A DNA stretch of 64,000 bases from NCBI GenBank assembly GCA_963837165.1, contig CAWIMD010000009.1:1-64000 (forward strand). The letters are read 5' to 3'. Under the pieces are notes generated by a model. It saw only the letters and a program-made list of their open reading frames with translations, did not search any database and was not told the origin of the DNA. This DNA is from JAENWD01 sp963837165. Its GTDB lineage: Bacteria; Acidobacteriota; Vicinamibacteria; Vicinamibacterales; JAENWD01. The stretch's first letter is position 1. Each line of letters starts with the position of its first letter. Of this stretch, positions 45,748-54,287 are shown piece by piece. A program made the translations under genes and the position numbers.

Positions 45748-45769
45748 GAGTGAGAGGGTCTCCGCGTGC

Positions 45770-45775
45770 ACTATA
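45770..45775 (-). promoter_or_regulatory. candidate -10 (TATAGT) of the tricorn-like gene
   Basis: TATAGT on the minus strand gives a predicted start at 45763 and a 16-nt leader with GGAG. This mirrors the hexamer and spacing upstream of the Gfo/Idh/MocA gene. Confidence 0.4.
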
Positions 45776-45863
45776 CCGGACCGGGCCGGCAGGCCGACGT
45801 CACCCCGTCCCCGCCGGCCGCGGAATTGCGGTCCCGATGTCCACCTCGTGCAGAATGGAGCGG

Positions 45864-47531
45864 ATGATGTCCTCCGGCCCGTCGGGTTTCCGTGCCGGTT
45901 TCCTCGTCGTCCTCTCGGCGTTGCTCGCCGTGACGGGCGTGGTATTCCTGGTGCGCCTGCCCGCGACGGCCGCCGGCCCGGATCTCCCGGGCCGCCGGAT
46001 CCGTGCCCACGTCGCCTTTCTCGCCGACGACCTGCTGGAGGGCCGCGAAGCCGGCACCCGCGGCTACGACATCGCCGCGCACTACGCCGCGTCACAACTG
46101 GCGCTGGCCGGCCTTGCACCGGCCGCAGACGACGGCTCGTACTTTCAGCAGGTGCCGCTGCAACGGAGCACCATTGCGACCTCTTCGCTGGCGGTCGGCC
46201 CTGCGGCGGCGCCGTCGCCCCTGACGATCCCGGACGAGGCGCTCGTGGTGCCGAACAGCCGCCGGCCGCACGTCGCCGTGACCGCGCCGGTCGTCTACGC
46301 GGGGTACGGCGTGACCGCGCCCGACCTGCACCACGACGACTACGCCGGCCTCGACGCCAGGGACAAGTTCGTGCTGGTGCTCTACAACGCGCCGGCCAGC
46401 TTTCCGAGCGAGATCCGGGCCGTCTACGGCTCGGCGCAGCAGAAGCTGAGGATTGCGGCGGACCACGGCGCGGCCGGCGTTCTCATCGCCTTCGCGCCCG
46501 ACGATCAGAAGCGGCTGCCGTGGTCCCGTCTCCAGGCGCTCGTGTCGCAGCCGGCGATCACGACGGTCGGTCCCGACGGCGTGCCCGTGATGTCGGAGCC
46601 GCGGATCCCCGCGATGGCCTACGTGAGCGAAGTGGGCCTGCGGCGGCTGCTGGCCGGCGGGTCGCTGTCGCCCGAGGCCGCCTACGAGGCCGCCGCGCAG
46701 GGGCGCATCGCGAGCACGCCGCTCGTGACGACTGCCGCGCTGTCGGTCGACACCACGTACGAGGCCGCCGTGAGCGACAACGTCACCGGCGTGCTGGCGG
46801 GGAGCGACCCGGCGTTGAACGGGACGTCCGTCGTGCTGACGGCGCACCTCGACCACCTCGGGGTTCGGCCGGAGCAGCCGGGTGATCACGTTTACAACGG
46901 CGCCTACGACAACGCGACCGGCAGCGCGATCCTGCTCGAGGTCGCCCGCGCGTTCGGGGGCGCCGCCGGCCGGCCGCGACGCTCGGTGCTGGTCGTCCTG
47001 CTGACGGCTGAAGAGAAGGGGCTGCTCGGCTCCGATTACTTCGCCCGCTTCCCCGTCAGGCGCGCAGGCCGCATCGTTGCCAACGTGAACCTCGACATGC
47101 CCGTCTTCGAGGCCCCCTCGAAGGACATCGTCGCGTTCGGGTCCGAGAACTCGACGCTCGAGGACATCGTGAGCCGAGCGGTGGCCGCCGAGGGGTACGC
47201 GCTGTCGCCGGATCCGATGCCCGAGGAGAACGTGTTCGCGCGAAGCGATCGGTACTCGTTCGTGAAGCGGGGGATTCCGGCCGTCTACCTCGAGCCCGGG
47301 TTCACGGCCAGTGCGCCGGGCGTGAGCGGCCGCGATGTGTTCGAGAAGTTCCTCGGGACGAACTACCACCAGCCGAGCGACGACCTGTCATTGCCGTTCG
47401 ACGAGGCCGCGGCGGGCCGCTTCGCCGAGCTGAACTACCGGGTCGCCCGCGCCATTGCGGACGACCCGGTCGCGCCGGCGTGGAAGGCCGGAAACTTCTT
47501 CGGGCGGATCTTCGGACGGCAAGGGCGCTGA
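45864..47531 (+). CDS. exported M28 family peptidase with PA domain
   Basis: 555 aa from ATG 45864 (MMSSGPSGF); an ATG at 45855 in frame is equally possible. A signal or anchor segment (FLVVLSALLAVTGVVFLV) precedes RAHVAFLADDLLEGREAGTR, the usual start of this subfamily. A PA insert (about 120-260) follows, then the zinc site: LTAHLDHLG near 325, YDNATGSAILLEVARA near 345, LTAEEKGLLGS near 377, NLDMP near 400, and the distal His in NYHQPSDDLS near 505. It resembles PSMA-like aminopeptidases. The stop codon overlaps the left copy of a long repeat that brackets the GxxExxY gene. Confidence 0.88.
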   Translation: MMSSGPSGFRAGFLVVLSALLAVTGVVFLVRLPATAAGPDLPGRRIRAHVAFLADDLLEGREAGTRGYDIAAHYAASQLALAGLAPAADDGSYFQQVPLQRSTIATSSLAVGPAAAPSPLTIPDEALVVPNSRRPHVAVTAPVVYAGYGVTAPDLHHDDYAGLDARDKFVLVLYNAPASFPSEIRAVYGSAQQKLRIAADHGAAGVLIAFAPDDQKRLPWSRLQALVSQPAITTVGPDGVPVMSEPRIPAMAYVSEVGLRRLLAGGSLSPEAAYEAAAQGRIASTPLVTTAALSVDTTYEAAVSDNVTGVLAGSDPALNGTSVVLTAHLDHLGVRPEQPGDHVYNGAYDNATGSAILLEVARAFGGAAGRPRRSVLVVLLTAEEKGLLGSDYFARFPVRRAGRIVANVNLDMPVFEAPSKDIVAFGSENSTLEDIVSRAVAAEGYALSPDPMPEENVFARSDRYSFVKRGIPAVYLEPGFTASAPGVSGRDVFEKFLGTNYHQPSDDLSLPFDEAAAGRFAELNYRVARAIADDPVAPAWKAGNFFGRIFGRQGR

Positions 47532-47889
47532 GCGAGCAGAGGACGCAGAGCAGAGCGACTCGCAGGGATCGCCGAGGGCACGAGATCGCAGAGGCGCGCG
47601 GCCAGCGACTGCGAGACCGGCGCCGGCCGCGAAGCGGCCGGCCAGGCGGGCTGGTGGCTCCCGGCAGAAGAAGGGCTCAGCGCACCACCGGCCCTTCTTC
47701 TGCCGGGAGCCACCCGCCCGCCTGATCGCAGCTGCGCCGCGCCGCCGGTCTCGCAGCCTGCGCCGCGGTGCCGGTGCCCTCCGCGTCCCTCCGCCCCCTT
47801 GCGATCTCTGCGACAATGCCTGCTCGGCGTTCTCCGCTTGCTCTGCCAGCGTCCTCCGCTTCCTCGCGCCGGCGTTCTCCGCGCACTGA
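47530..47889 (+). repeat. long repeat, left copy (with 79-bp insertion)
   Basis: Starting GAGCGAGCAGAGGACGCAGA on the preceding stop codon, this about 360-bp block matches 48479-48737 along its length in direct orientation. The exception is an extra segment at 47644-47722. Inside are imperfect purine-rich units (GCAGAG, CGCCGAG) at the left and their complements (CTCTGC, GTTCTCCGC) at the right, so each copy is itself a loose inverted repeat. It also contains a perfect GGCCGCGAAGCGGCC hairpin. The 570-bp gap 47532-48101 is this block plus about 210 bp in which I see no gene. Confidence 0.9.
47645..47722. repeat. 78-bp near-perfect hairpin inserted in the left repeat copy
   Basis: Arms 47645-47676 and 47691-47722 are 32 nt each and pair with one mismatch; the inner 24 bp are perfect. 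The loop is 14 nt. The right repeat copy lacks this segment at the equivalent position between GGCCGGCC and TGATCGC. It looks like an inserted MITE-like or hairpin element. Confidence 0.85.
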
Positions 47890-48101
47890 CGCCAGCGCAG
47901 TCTTGGGATCAGCCGGGGCATTCCCCAGCCGGTGATCGGCAGCGATTGCCCGGGCTTAGCGTCTGTCGGAATGCGTTTTCTGCCGCATTGACCGGCGCCA
48001 CTATCGGGATTGACGCGAAGCGCCGTCGTGGGATCGCGGCACGGGTTTCGCCGCTTGCAGCCGTTGTGAATCCAATACTGACGGCTGCAGTCCTGAACCG
48101 C

Positions 48102-48473
48102 ATGACGTCCATTGTCATCGGGGCCGCGATCGAGCTGCACCGGGTGCTGGGACCAGGGCTGCTCGAGACGGCCTATCTCACGTGCCTTGCGCACGATCTG
48201 GTTGCCGCCGGCCTGCGCGTGGAACCCCAACGCTCCGTGCCACTGGTTTATCGCGGCCTGAACATCAGCTGCGCCTACAAGGCCGACCTCATCGTCGAGG
48301 ATGCCGTCGTCCTCGAAGTAAAGGCGCTCGACACCATCGCGCCTATTCACCGCCGGCAGCTGAACACGTATCTGCACCTGACGAAGTGCCCGGTCGGGCT
48401 GCTGCTGAATTTCGGCGCGATGACGATGAAGGAGGGGATTGTCCGGATGGTCTACAACTTCCCTGAGCAGTGA
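48102..48473 (+). CDS. GxxExxY family protein (PD-(D/E)XK nuclease-like)
   Basis: 123 aa from ATG 48102; an in-frame GTG at 48066 would add 12 residues and fits the family N-terminus about as well. The naming motif is intact: GPGLLETAYLTCL near residue 17. A PD-(D/E)XK-like core follows (YKADLIVEDAVVLEVKALDTI, with Asp then Glu-x-Lys), then IHRRQLNTYLHL and GLLLNFGAMTMKEGIVRMVY. The family (TIGR04256) has no established function. The gene is flanked on both sides by copies of the same long repeat, which suggests it travels or is maintained as a unit with them. Confidence 0.87.
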   Translation: MTSIVIGAAIELHRVLGPGLLETAYLTCLAHDLVAAGLRVEPQRSVPLVYRGLNISCAYKADLIVEDAVVLEVKALDTIAPIHRRQLNTYLHLTKCPVGLLLNFGAMTMKEGIVRMVYNFPEQ

Positions 48474-48478
48474 GCGCC

Positions 48479-48737
48479 GAGCGAGCAGAGGACGCAGAGC
48501 AGGCCCACTCGCAGAGATCGCCGAGGGCACGAGATCGCCGAGGCGGGCGGCCAGCGAGTGCGAGACCGGCGCCGGCCGCGAAGCGGCCGGCCTGATCGCG
48601 GCTGCGCCGCGCCGCCGGTCCCGCAGCCTGCGCCGCGGTGCCGGTGCCCTCCGCGTCCCTCCGCCCTCTTGCGATCTCTGCGACAATGCCTGCTCGGCGT
48701 TCTCCGTTTCCTCTGCCAGCGTTCTCCGCTTGCTCCG
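48479..48737 (+). repeat. long repeat, right copy
   Basis: Direct repeat of the block at 47530-47889, beginning GAGCGAGCAGAGGACGCAGA 5 bp after the GxxExxY stop. It ends 1 bp before the stop codon of the convergent aldose-epimerase gene. The two copies differ by scattered substitutions and by the 79-bp segment found only on the left. Confidence 0.9.
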
Positions 48738-48738
48738 T

Positions 48739-49878
48739 CTATCTCTTCACCCCGAACGTGAACGTCGTCGTCGTGTCGTAGGCCTGGCCCGGACGGAGCA
48801 CGACGGACGGGAAGTCGGGCTTGTTGGGCGAGTCGGGGTAGTGCTGCGTCTCGAGGCAGAGCGCGGCGCGCTTCGGGTACACCTTCCCGTCCTTGCCGTG
48901 GATCGTCCCGTCCAGGAAGTTGCCGGTGTAGAACTGGACGCCGGGCTCGGTGGTCTTGACGTCGAGCGTCCGGCCGCTCGAGGGATCGTAGACGTGGGCT
49001 GCCGGCCGCAGTGTGCCGGCCTTCCCGTTCACCACGAAGTTGTGGTCGTACCCTCCCCCGGCCTTGATCTGCGCGTCGTCGGAACCGATGCGGGCGCCGA
49101 TGGCCGTGGGCTGCCGGAAGTCGAACGGTGTGCCCGCGACGGGCCGCAATTCGCCCGTCGGGATCAGCGTGTTGTCCACCGGCGTGAACCGGTCGGCGAA
49201 GATCTGCAGCTGCTCGTCCAGGATGGTGCCGTTGCCCTGGCCCGCCAGGTTGAAATACGAGTGGTTGGTCAGGTTCACGACCGTCGGCGTATCGGTCGTC
49301 GCGTGGTAGTGGAGGCGCAGCGTGCTGGCGTCGGTCCAGGTGTAGGTGACCATCGCGGTCAGCGTCCCCGGGAACCCTTCGTCACCGTCGGGGCTCACGT
49401 GCGTGAGGGCAATCGACGGTCCATCGGGCGACGAGACCTCCTTGGCCGACCACACGTACTTGTCGAAGCCCTTGACGCCCCCATGCAGCGTGTTCGGCCC
49501 GTTGTTCTTCGCGAGCGTATAGGTCTTCCCGTCGAGCGTGAAGGACGCGCCGCCGATCCGGTTGCCGTAGCGGCCGACGACCGCGCCGAAGAACGGGTTC
49601 GGCGTCAGGTAGCCCTCGAGCGAGTCGAAGCCCAGCACCACGTCGCCCGGATGGCCGGTCGCGTCCGGGACCGTGATCGACTGGACGATGGCGCCAAGCG
49701 TGATGATCGAGACCGACGCACCGCTGGCGTTGGTGAGGGTGTATCGGTCCACGGTCTGCCCGTCGGCCGTCTTCCCCCAGGCCTGATGGCTGATGCCCTT
49801 CGAGTCGCCGGACGCGGTCATCGTTCCCCCCACCGTCACCAGCAGCGCGGACGCCACCAGTACCAATCCTCGCAGCAT
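48739..49878 (-). CDS. galM: secreted aldose 1-epimerase
   Basis: 379 aa. A signal peptide (about 1-23, LVLVASALLVTVGG) is followed by a galactose-mutarotase fold. Substrate and catalytic residues: GAVVGRYGNRIGGASF near 98, NNGPNTLHGGVKGFDK near 123 (first His), VVNLTNHSYFNLAGQG near 200 (catalytic His), GGGYDHNFVV near 275 (Asp), and CLETQHYPDSPNKPDFP near 340 (catalytic Glu). It interconverts alpha and beta anomers of aldoses, here apparently outside the cytoplasm. The upstream 172 bp hold a 9-bp array. Confidence 0.9.
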   Translation of the reverse strand: MLRGLVLVASALLVTVGGTMTASGDSKGISHQAWGKTADGQTVDRYTLTNASGASVSIITLGAIVQSITVPDATGHPGDVVLGFDSLEGYLTPNPFFGAVVGRYGNRIGGASFTLDGKTYTLAKNNGPNTLHGGVKGFDKYVWSAKEVSSPDGPSIALTHVSPDGDEGFPGTLTAMVTYTWTDASTLRLHYHATTDTPTVVNLTNHSYFNLAGQGNGTILDEQLQIFADRFTPVDNTLIPTGELRPVAGTPFDFRQPTAIGARIGSDDAQIKAGGGYDHNFVVNGKAGTLRPAAHVYDPSSGRTLDVKTTEPGVQFYTGNFLDGTIHGKDGKVYPKRAALCLETQHYPDSPNKPDFPSVVLRPGQAYDTTTTFTFGVKR

Positions 49879-49918
49879 GTCAGCACTCCCTTCGGTGCGG
49901 CCGAACTTGTGTGTTCAG

Positions 49919-50032
49919 CTCTTCGTGCCCTTCGTGCCCTTCGTGTCCTTCGTGTCCTTCGTGTCCTTTGTGTCCTTTGTGTCCTTTGTGTCCTTTGTGT
50001 CCTTTGTGTTCCCTTATCTTCTTTGTGTTCTC
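49919..50032 (-). repeat. imperfect 9-bp tandem array (GTGTCCTTT/GTGCCCTTC)
   Basis: About twelve 9-bp units drift from CTTCGTGCC at the left through GTGTCCTTC to GTGTCCTTT at the right. On the minus strand this is AAGGACACG, the same family as the array at 30430. It lies between the aldose epimerase start and the SDR stop. Confidence 0.88.
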
Positions 50033-50050
50033 CGTGTTCCGCAAGCGGCC

Positions 50051-50926
50051 TCAGAGGCCGTCGCCGGTGCCCGGCGAGGGATACGTGCGCCGCAGGAAAC
50101 GGTCCCACAGGGCGTCCGACAGCAACGCCCTCAAGCCAAGGAACACCCGCGCCGACGCGCCGACCACGTAGCGCGATCGGGGCTGCGCGGCGGTCAGCGC
50201 CTCTTCCACCGCGGCCGCGACGTCCTCGGGAACGCCGGTCAGGCGGGCCACCGGGCCCTTCTCGTAGCTGTCGGTCGTGATGCGGCCGACCTCCTCGTTG
50301 AAGCGGACATAGGGACCGGCCTCGTGCTCGACGCGGTCCAGTCCGGCGAGCACCACGTCGCTGAAACCCGTGCGGATCAGGCCGGGCTCCACCAGGATCA
50401 CCTGGATCCCGAAGCCGCGGACCTCGAAGCGCAAGGCATCGGTCAGGGCCACCAGGGCGTGCTTGGTGGCATGGTACGCGCCCCCGCCGGGGAGCGTGAG
50501 GCGTCCGCCCATCGACCCGATATTCACGATCCGGCCGCTTCTCGCGCGGCGCATGCCGGGCAGCACCAGCTGCGTCAGCCGGAGCGCCCCGAAGACGTTC
50601 GTCTCGAACTGCCGCCGCACCAGTGCGATCGGCAGCTCCTCGAGCGCGCCCGACTGGCTGTAGCCCGCGTTGTTGACCAGCGCGCCGACGCTGCCATGCA
50701 CGCGATCGATCTCGGCGACCACCTCGCGCATCGAGTCCTCGTCGGTGACGTCCAGGGCACGCGTGCGCGCGCCGGCAGAGGCGAGCGGGCCCAGCGCCTC
50801 CGGCCGGCGTGCCGTCGCATAGACCGGCACTCCACGGCGCGCCAGACGCATCGCGATGGCGGCGCCAATGCCCGAGGAACAGCCGGTGACCAGGACGGGG
50901 CGACCGGTCGCGTCAGAAGAGCTCAT
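50051..50926 (-). CDS. short-chain dehydrogenase/reductase (classical)
   Basis: 291 aa. The cofactor motif VLVTGCSSGIGAAIAMRLA is near residue 11, LVNNAGYSQSG near 84, catalytic Ser in VNIGSMGGRL near 138, and YHATKHALVAL near 155. A 40-residue C-terminal extension (SRYVVGASARVFLGLRALL) is typical of retinol-dehydrogenase-like or DltE-like SDRs. ARRPE after beta-2 suggests NADPH preference. A TATAGT hexamer at 50959-50964 (minus) could be its -10. The substrate is unknown. Confidence 0.87.
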   Translation of the reverse strand: MSSSDATGRPVLVTGCSSGIGAAIAMRLARRGVPVYATARRPEALGPLASAGARTRALDVTDEDSMREVVAEIDRVHGSVGALVNNAGYSQSGALEELPIALVRRQFETNVFGALRLTQLVLPGMRRARSGRIVNIGSMGGRLTLPGGGAYHATKHALVALTDALRFEVRGFGIQVILVEPGLIRTGFSDVVLAGLDRVEHEAGPYVRFNEEVGRITTDSYEKGPVARLTGVPEDVAAAVEEALTAAQPRSRYVVGASARVFLGLRALLSDALWDRFLRRTYPSPGTGDGL

Positions 50927-51027
50927 CAGCAGGCGTTGCAGCCGTTGGAGTCCGGACGACTATACCGCGCAGCCTTCCGGCCACGGTCTAGCTTGACGGG
51001 CGCGGCGTGGGGGCTCACCATGGAGGC

Positions 51028-51387
51028 ATGACGCGCGCGCTTCCGACCGTGCCGCTGATCCTCGTCCTGGCGCTCGCGCCCGCCGCGTGCATGGGCAGCA
51101 GCGGCGGCGGCTCCACGGCCGCCGCGCCGATAACCGTGCCCGAGACGCTCGCGATCCAGCGTCCGCCGACGCTCACGCCGGGCGCCACCGCGCAGCTCCG
51201 CGTCCTGCTCGTCCGACCCGACCGATCCGGCCAGGACATGACCGGCAACGCCACCTGGAGCAGCTCGAACCCGCGGGTCGCCACGATTGGCAACGACGGC
51301 GTCGTGAAGGCCGTCGCGTCCGGCACCACCACGATTACCGCCAACTCCGGCGGCCGCCAGGCCAGCGTCGTGTTGAAGGTGCAGTAG
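51028..51387 (+). CDS. lipoprotein with Big2-type Ig-like domain
   Basis: 119 aa from ATG 51028; an in-frame GTG at 51007 is possible. A lipoprotein signal ends LALAPAACMGSSGGG (lipobox PAAC). After a short Ser/Gly/Ala linker comes one BIG2-like domain (about 45-119): LTPGATAQLRVLLV, ATWSSSNPRVATIGNDGVVK, ASGTTTITANSGGRQ. Such domains are structural or adhesive at the cell surface. It is followed by a 7-bp repeat array and then the DUF2961 gene. Confidence 0.8.
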   Translation: MTRALPTVPLILVLALAPAACMGSSGGGSTAAAPITVPETLAIQRPPTLTPGATAQLRVLLVRPDRSGQDMTGNATWSSSNPRVATIGNDGVVKAVASGTTTITANSGGRQASVVLKVQ

Positions 51388-51390
51388 CGT

Positions 51391-51432
51391 TCAATCGTCA
51401 ATCGTCAATCATCAATCACCAATCACCAATCC
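51391..51432 (+). repeat. 7-bp tandem array (TCAATCG/CCAATCA)
   Basis: Six 7-bp units grade from TCAATCG through TCAATCA to CCAATCA. The array begins three bases after the stop of the Big2 lipoprotein gene and ends just before a candidate -10. Confidence 0.85.
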
Positions 51433-51434
51433 GA

Positions 51435-51440
51435 TATACT
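51435..51440 (+). promoter_or_regulatory. candidate -10 (TATACT) of the DUF2961 gene
   Basis: TATACT matches five of six consensus positions, with predicted start near 51447 and a leader carrying AGGAGG at 51463-51468. The -35 position falls in the 7-bp array. Confidence 0.4.
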
Positions 51441-51473
51441 GCGCCGCGACACCACCCCCACAAGGAGGTTCTC

Positions 51474-52640
51474 GTGAAGCGGCGCGATCTGCTCGCAGCT
51501 CTCGGTGCATCCGGCCTGTTCCTGACTCCCTCGCGTGCCGCCGCGCAGCCACGCGCCGATCGACCGTTCAACGGCCTCACGACGGGCATCGGCGATCTCG
51601 CGCGCCTCTCGCGGGCGAAGACGCGATCGATCAGCCCCGAGAACTTCACCGGCGCCAAGGGAGCCGGCGGCCAGGCCACTGAAGGCACCGGCGCCCGTGC
51701 CGCGCGCGATCTCGGCAAGGGCTGGAAGGTCTCGCCGTCGGTCCGCATCGAGCCGGCACAGACGTTCACGCTGGCCGAGATCGCCGGCCCCGGCGCCGTG
51801 CAGCACATCTGGATGACGCCCACCGGCCACTGGCGCTTCGCGATCATGCGCGTCTACTGGGACGGCGAGACCACCCCCTCGATCGAGGTGCCGGTCGGCG
51901 ACTTCTTCGCGGCCGGCTGGGGGCACTACGGCCAGGTGAGCTCGCTGCCGGTCGCCGTGAACCCGGGCAGCGCGCTCAACTGCTACTGGTCGATGCCGTT
52001 CCGCAAGAGCTGCCGGATCACCATGACCAACATCGCGCCCGAGGCGATGACCCTCTACTACCAGGTCACCTACGCGCTCACCGACGTGCCCGCGGACACC
52101 GGGTACCTGCACGCGCAGTTCCGTCGCGTGAATCCGCTGCCGTTCAAGCAGGTCTACACGATCGTCGATGGCGTCCGCGGCGAAGGGCACTACGTCGGCA
52201 CCCATCTGTGCTGGGGCGTGCGCAACGACGGCTGGTGGGGCGAGGGCGAGATCAAGTTCTACATGGACGGCGATACCGACGACCCGACGATCTGCGGCAC
52301 CGGCACCGAGGACTACTTCTGCGGGTCGTACAACTTCGAGAACCAGGACACGCACCGGTATCAGGAGTTCACCACCCCTTACTCCGGGCTCGCGCTCGTG
52401 CTGCGCCCCGACGGCCAGTACAAGTCGCAGGAGCGCTTCGGGCTCTACCGCTGGCACATCATGGACCCCATCCGCTTCGAGCAGGACCTGCGCGTCACCA
52501 TCCAGGCGCTCGGGTGGAAGTCCGATGGCACGTACCTGCCCCTGCAGGACGACATCGCGTCGGTCGCCTACTGGTACCAGGCCGAGCCGCATGCGCCCTT
52601 CCCGGCCCTGCCCCCCAAGGACGCGCTGGAGATCGTGTAA
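51474..52640 (+). CDS. Tat-exported DUF2961 (GH172-type) glycoside hydrolase-like protein
   Basis: 388 aa from GTG 51474, supported by AGGAGG five bases upstream. The signal KRRDLLAALGASGLFL has twin arginines. DUF2961 features follow: ISPENFTGAKGAGGQATEGT near 53, AGPGAVQHIWMTPTGHWRF near 100, RVYWDGETTPSIEVPVGDFF near 125, and the conserved GTGTEDYFCGSYNFE near 280. Members of this family include GH172 difructose/arabinofuranoside hydrolases that act as multimers. Here the glycan is unknown. Confidence 0.82.
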   Translation: MKRRDLLAALGASGLFLTPSRAAAQPRADRPFNGLTTGIGDLARLSRAKTRSISPENFTGAKGAGGQATEGTGARAARDLGKGWKVSPSVRIEPAQTFTLAEIAGPGAVQHIWMTPTGHWRFAIMRVYWDGETTPSIEVPVGDFFAAGWGHYGQVSSLPVAVNPGSALNCYWSMPFRKSCRITMTNIAPEAMTLYYQVTYALTDVPADTGYLHAQFRRVNPLPFKQVYTIVDGVRGEGHYVGTHLCWGVRNDGWWGEGEIKFYMDGDTDDPTICGTGTEDYFCGSYNFENQDTHRYQEFTTPYSGLALVLRPDGQYKSQERFGLYRWHIMDPIRFEQDLRVTIQALGWKSDGTYLPLQDDIASVAYWYQAEPHAPFPALPPKDALEIV

Positions 52641-52660
52641 AACTTGCCTTGTCCAGTTTT

Positions 52661-52711
52661 GGGGTCAGGCCCTGTAAAGCCGCCTGGCGCGCCTGGAGAG
52701 GGCCAGACCCC
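52661..52711. repeat. REP-like inverted repeat (GGGGTCAGGCCCT)
   Basis: GGGGTCAGGCCCT at 52661-52673 pairs with AGGGCCAGACCCC at 52699-52711 (12 of 13). Between them lies an inner GCCTGGCGCGCCTGG. It follows the DUF2961 stop by 20 bp and could also end transcription. It is a different family from the elements at 10.5 and 22.5 kb. Confidence 0.7.
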
Positions 52712-52839
52712 GGGGTACGGCCGGAAACCGACGCCTCGACGCCGAGGATGGCAGGATCGGTCTTTGCTAATCCCCAGATGAGCGGCCCTCCGACTGGCTG
52801 AAGCCGGTGCGGCGGGCCGCAGGGAGGGCGGGAGTGCCA

Positions 52840-54261
52840 ATGGAGCCGAAGTCATCGCATCGCGTTCATCTCCGCACGAAGGCTGCCGCGCTGGCGCTCG
52901 GGTTGACCCTGGCGTGCGCACCGACGCTCGCGCAGACCCCGCTTCAGCCGCCGAAGAACAAGTACACGCCCGAGCAGGACGTCCAGATCGGCCAGCAGGC
53001 AGCAGAAGAGGTCCGCAAGACCTACCCCGTCATCAACGACGAGGAAATTCAGCAGTACCTGACGACGCTCGGCGAACGGCTGGTGCACGCGTCACCGCCC
53101 GAGCTCAACAAGTCCGTCTACCAGTATTCGTTCACGCCGGTGAACGCGAAGGAGATCAACGCGTTCGCGCTGCCCGGCGGGCCGATGTTCATCAACCGCG
53201 GGATGATCGAGTCGGCGGAGACGGAAGGCGAAATCGCCGGTGTCATGGCGCACGAGCTGAGCCACGTGCTCCTGCGGCACGGCACCGCGAACGCGACCAA
53301 GGCGCAGGGTTTCCAGCTCGGCGCGCTGGCCGGTGCCATTGCCGGGGCGGTCGTCGGGGGCAATCTCGGCGAGATCATTTCGCAGGGCAGCCAGTTCGGC
53401 CTGGGCACATGGATGCTGCGCTACAGCCGCGAGTACGAGAAGCAGGCCGACCTGCTGGGCGTGCAGATCATGGCGCGCGCCGGGTACGACCCCCGCGAGC
53501 TTGCGCGCGTGTTCGAGCACATCGAGCAGCAGGGCGGCGCCGGCGGGCCGCAGTGGCTCAGCGACCACCCGAACCCGGGCAACCGCACCGAATACATCAC
53601 GGCCGAGGCCGCGAAGCTGCCCGTCGCCAACGTGCCGGATACCGGAGATCTGCGGCACGTCAAGCTGGCCATGAATCGGCTGCCGCCGGCCAAGTCGATG
53701 GCCGAGATCGAGCGCGCCGCGAAGAACAACGGGGCCAGTGGCGAGACCGCCAGCGTCGGTGAGATCGGTCAGCCCGTGCCGCCGCCGTCGTCCTCGTATC
53801 GCTCGGTGCGCGGAGGGAACGTCTTCGAGGCCAGCGTGCCGTCGAACTGGCAGACGCTGTCGTCGCAGGGCTCGATCAAGTTCGTGCCGCCGAACGGGTT
53901 CGGGACCCTCGACGGCCAGCAGGTCTTCACCCATGGCGCCGAGGCGGGCGTGGCGCAGTCGCAGTCCAGCAACCTGTCGCAGGCCACCGACGCGCTCCTG
54001 CAGGGCCTTGCCGCAGGCAATCCGGACCTGCACGACCAGGCCAGGCCCCAGCAGGTCCGGCTGTCCGGCCGCACGGCGATCCGCCATCAGCTTTCGAACC
54101 AGTCGGCAACCGGCAAGCCGGAGCGCGTGGATCTCTACACCGCGTTTCTCAACAACGGCGAGCTGTTCTACCTGGTCACGGTCGCGCCGGCGAGCGAGGC
54201 GGGCACCTACGCCCCCGCGTTCCAGCGGATCGCGCGGTCCATCCAGCTGCTCGACCGGTAG
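52840..54261 (+). CDS. exported M48 family metallopeptidase (BepA/LoiP-like)
   Basis: 473 aa from ATG 52840, with GGAG five bases upstream. A signal peptide (about 10-32, ALALGLTLACAPTLAQ) precedes the M48 domain (about 40-270): FALPGGPMFINRGMIESAE, zinc motif VMAHELSHVLLRHGT near 140, and the third ligand in SREYEKQADLLGVQIM near 200. SDHPNPGNRTEYI follows. The C-terminal 150 residues form another domain (FEASVPSNWQTL onwards) rather than TPRs. M48 enzymes of this kind help outer-membrane protein quality control. Confidence 0.9.
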   Translation: MEPKSSHRVHLRTKAAALALGLTLACAPTLAQTPLQPPKNKYTPEQDVQIGQQAAEEVRKTYPVINDEEIQQYLTTLGERLVHASPPELNKSVYQYSFTPVNAKEINAFALPGGPMFINRGMIESAETEGEIAGVMAHELSHVLLRHGTANATKAQGFQLGALAGAIAGAVVGGNLGEIISQGSQFGLGTWMLRYSREYEKQADLLGVQIMARAGYDPRELARVFEHIEQQGGAGGPQWLSDHPNPGNRTEYITAEAAKLPVANVPDTGDLRHVKLAMNRLPPAKSMAEIERAAKNNGASGETASVGEIGQPVPPPSSSYRSVRGGNVFEASVPSNWQTLSSQGSIKFVPPNGFGTLDGQQVFTHGAEAGVAQSQSSNLSQATDALLQGLAAGNPDLHDQARPQQVRLSGRTAIRHQLSNQSATGKPERVDLYTAFLNNGELFYLVTVAPASEAGTYAPAFQRIARSIQLLDR

Positions 54262-54287
54262 GCGGGCGGTGCCGCGCGGGACCTGAC

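Noticed and set aside
43420..45753. Long open frame (777 codons) antisense to the tricorn-like gene
   Set aside because: No recognisable domain, Arg/Gly/Val-rich translation, and a strongly supported gene on the other strand. Long antisense frames are expected at this G+C.
47885..48101. Longer GxxExxY protein starting at 47799
   Set aside because: The extra N-terminal residues translate the repeat block and show no protein-like pattern. The family normally begins about 10-17 residues before the IGAAIELH segment.
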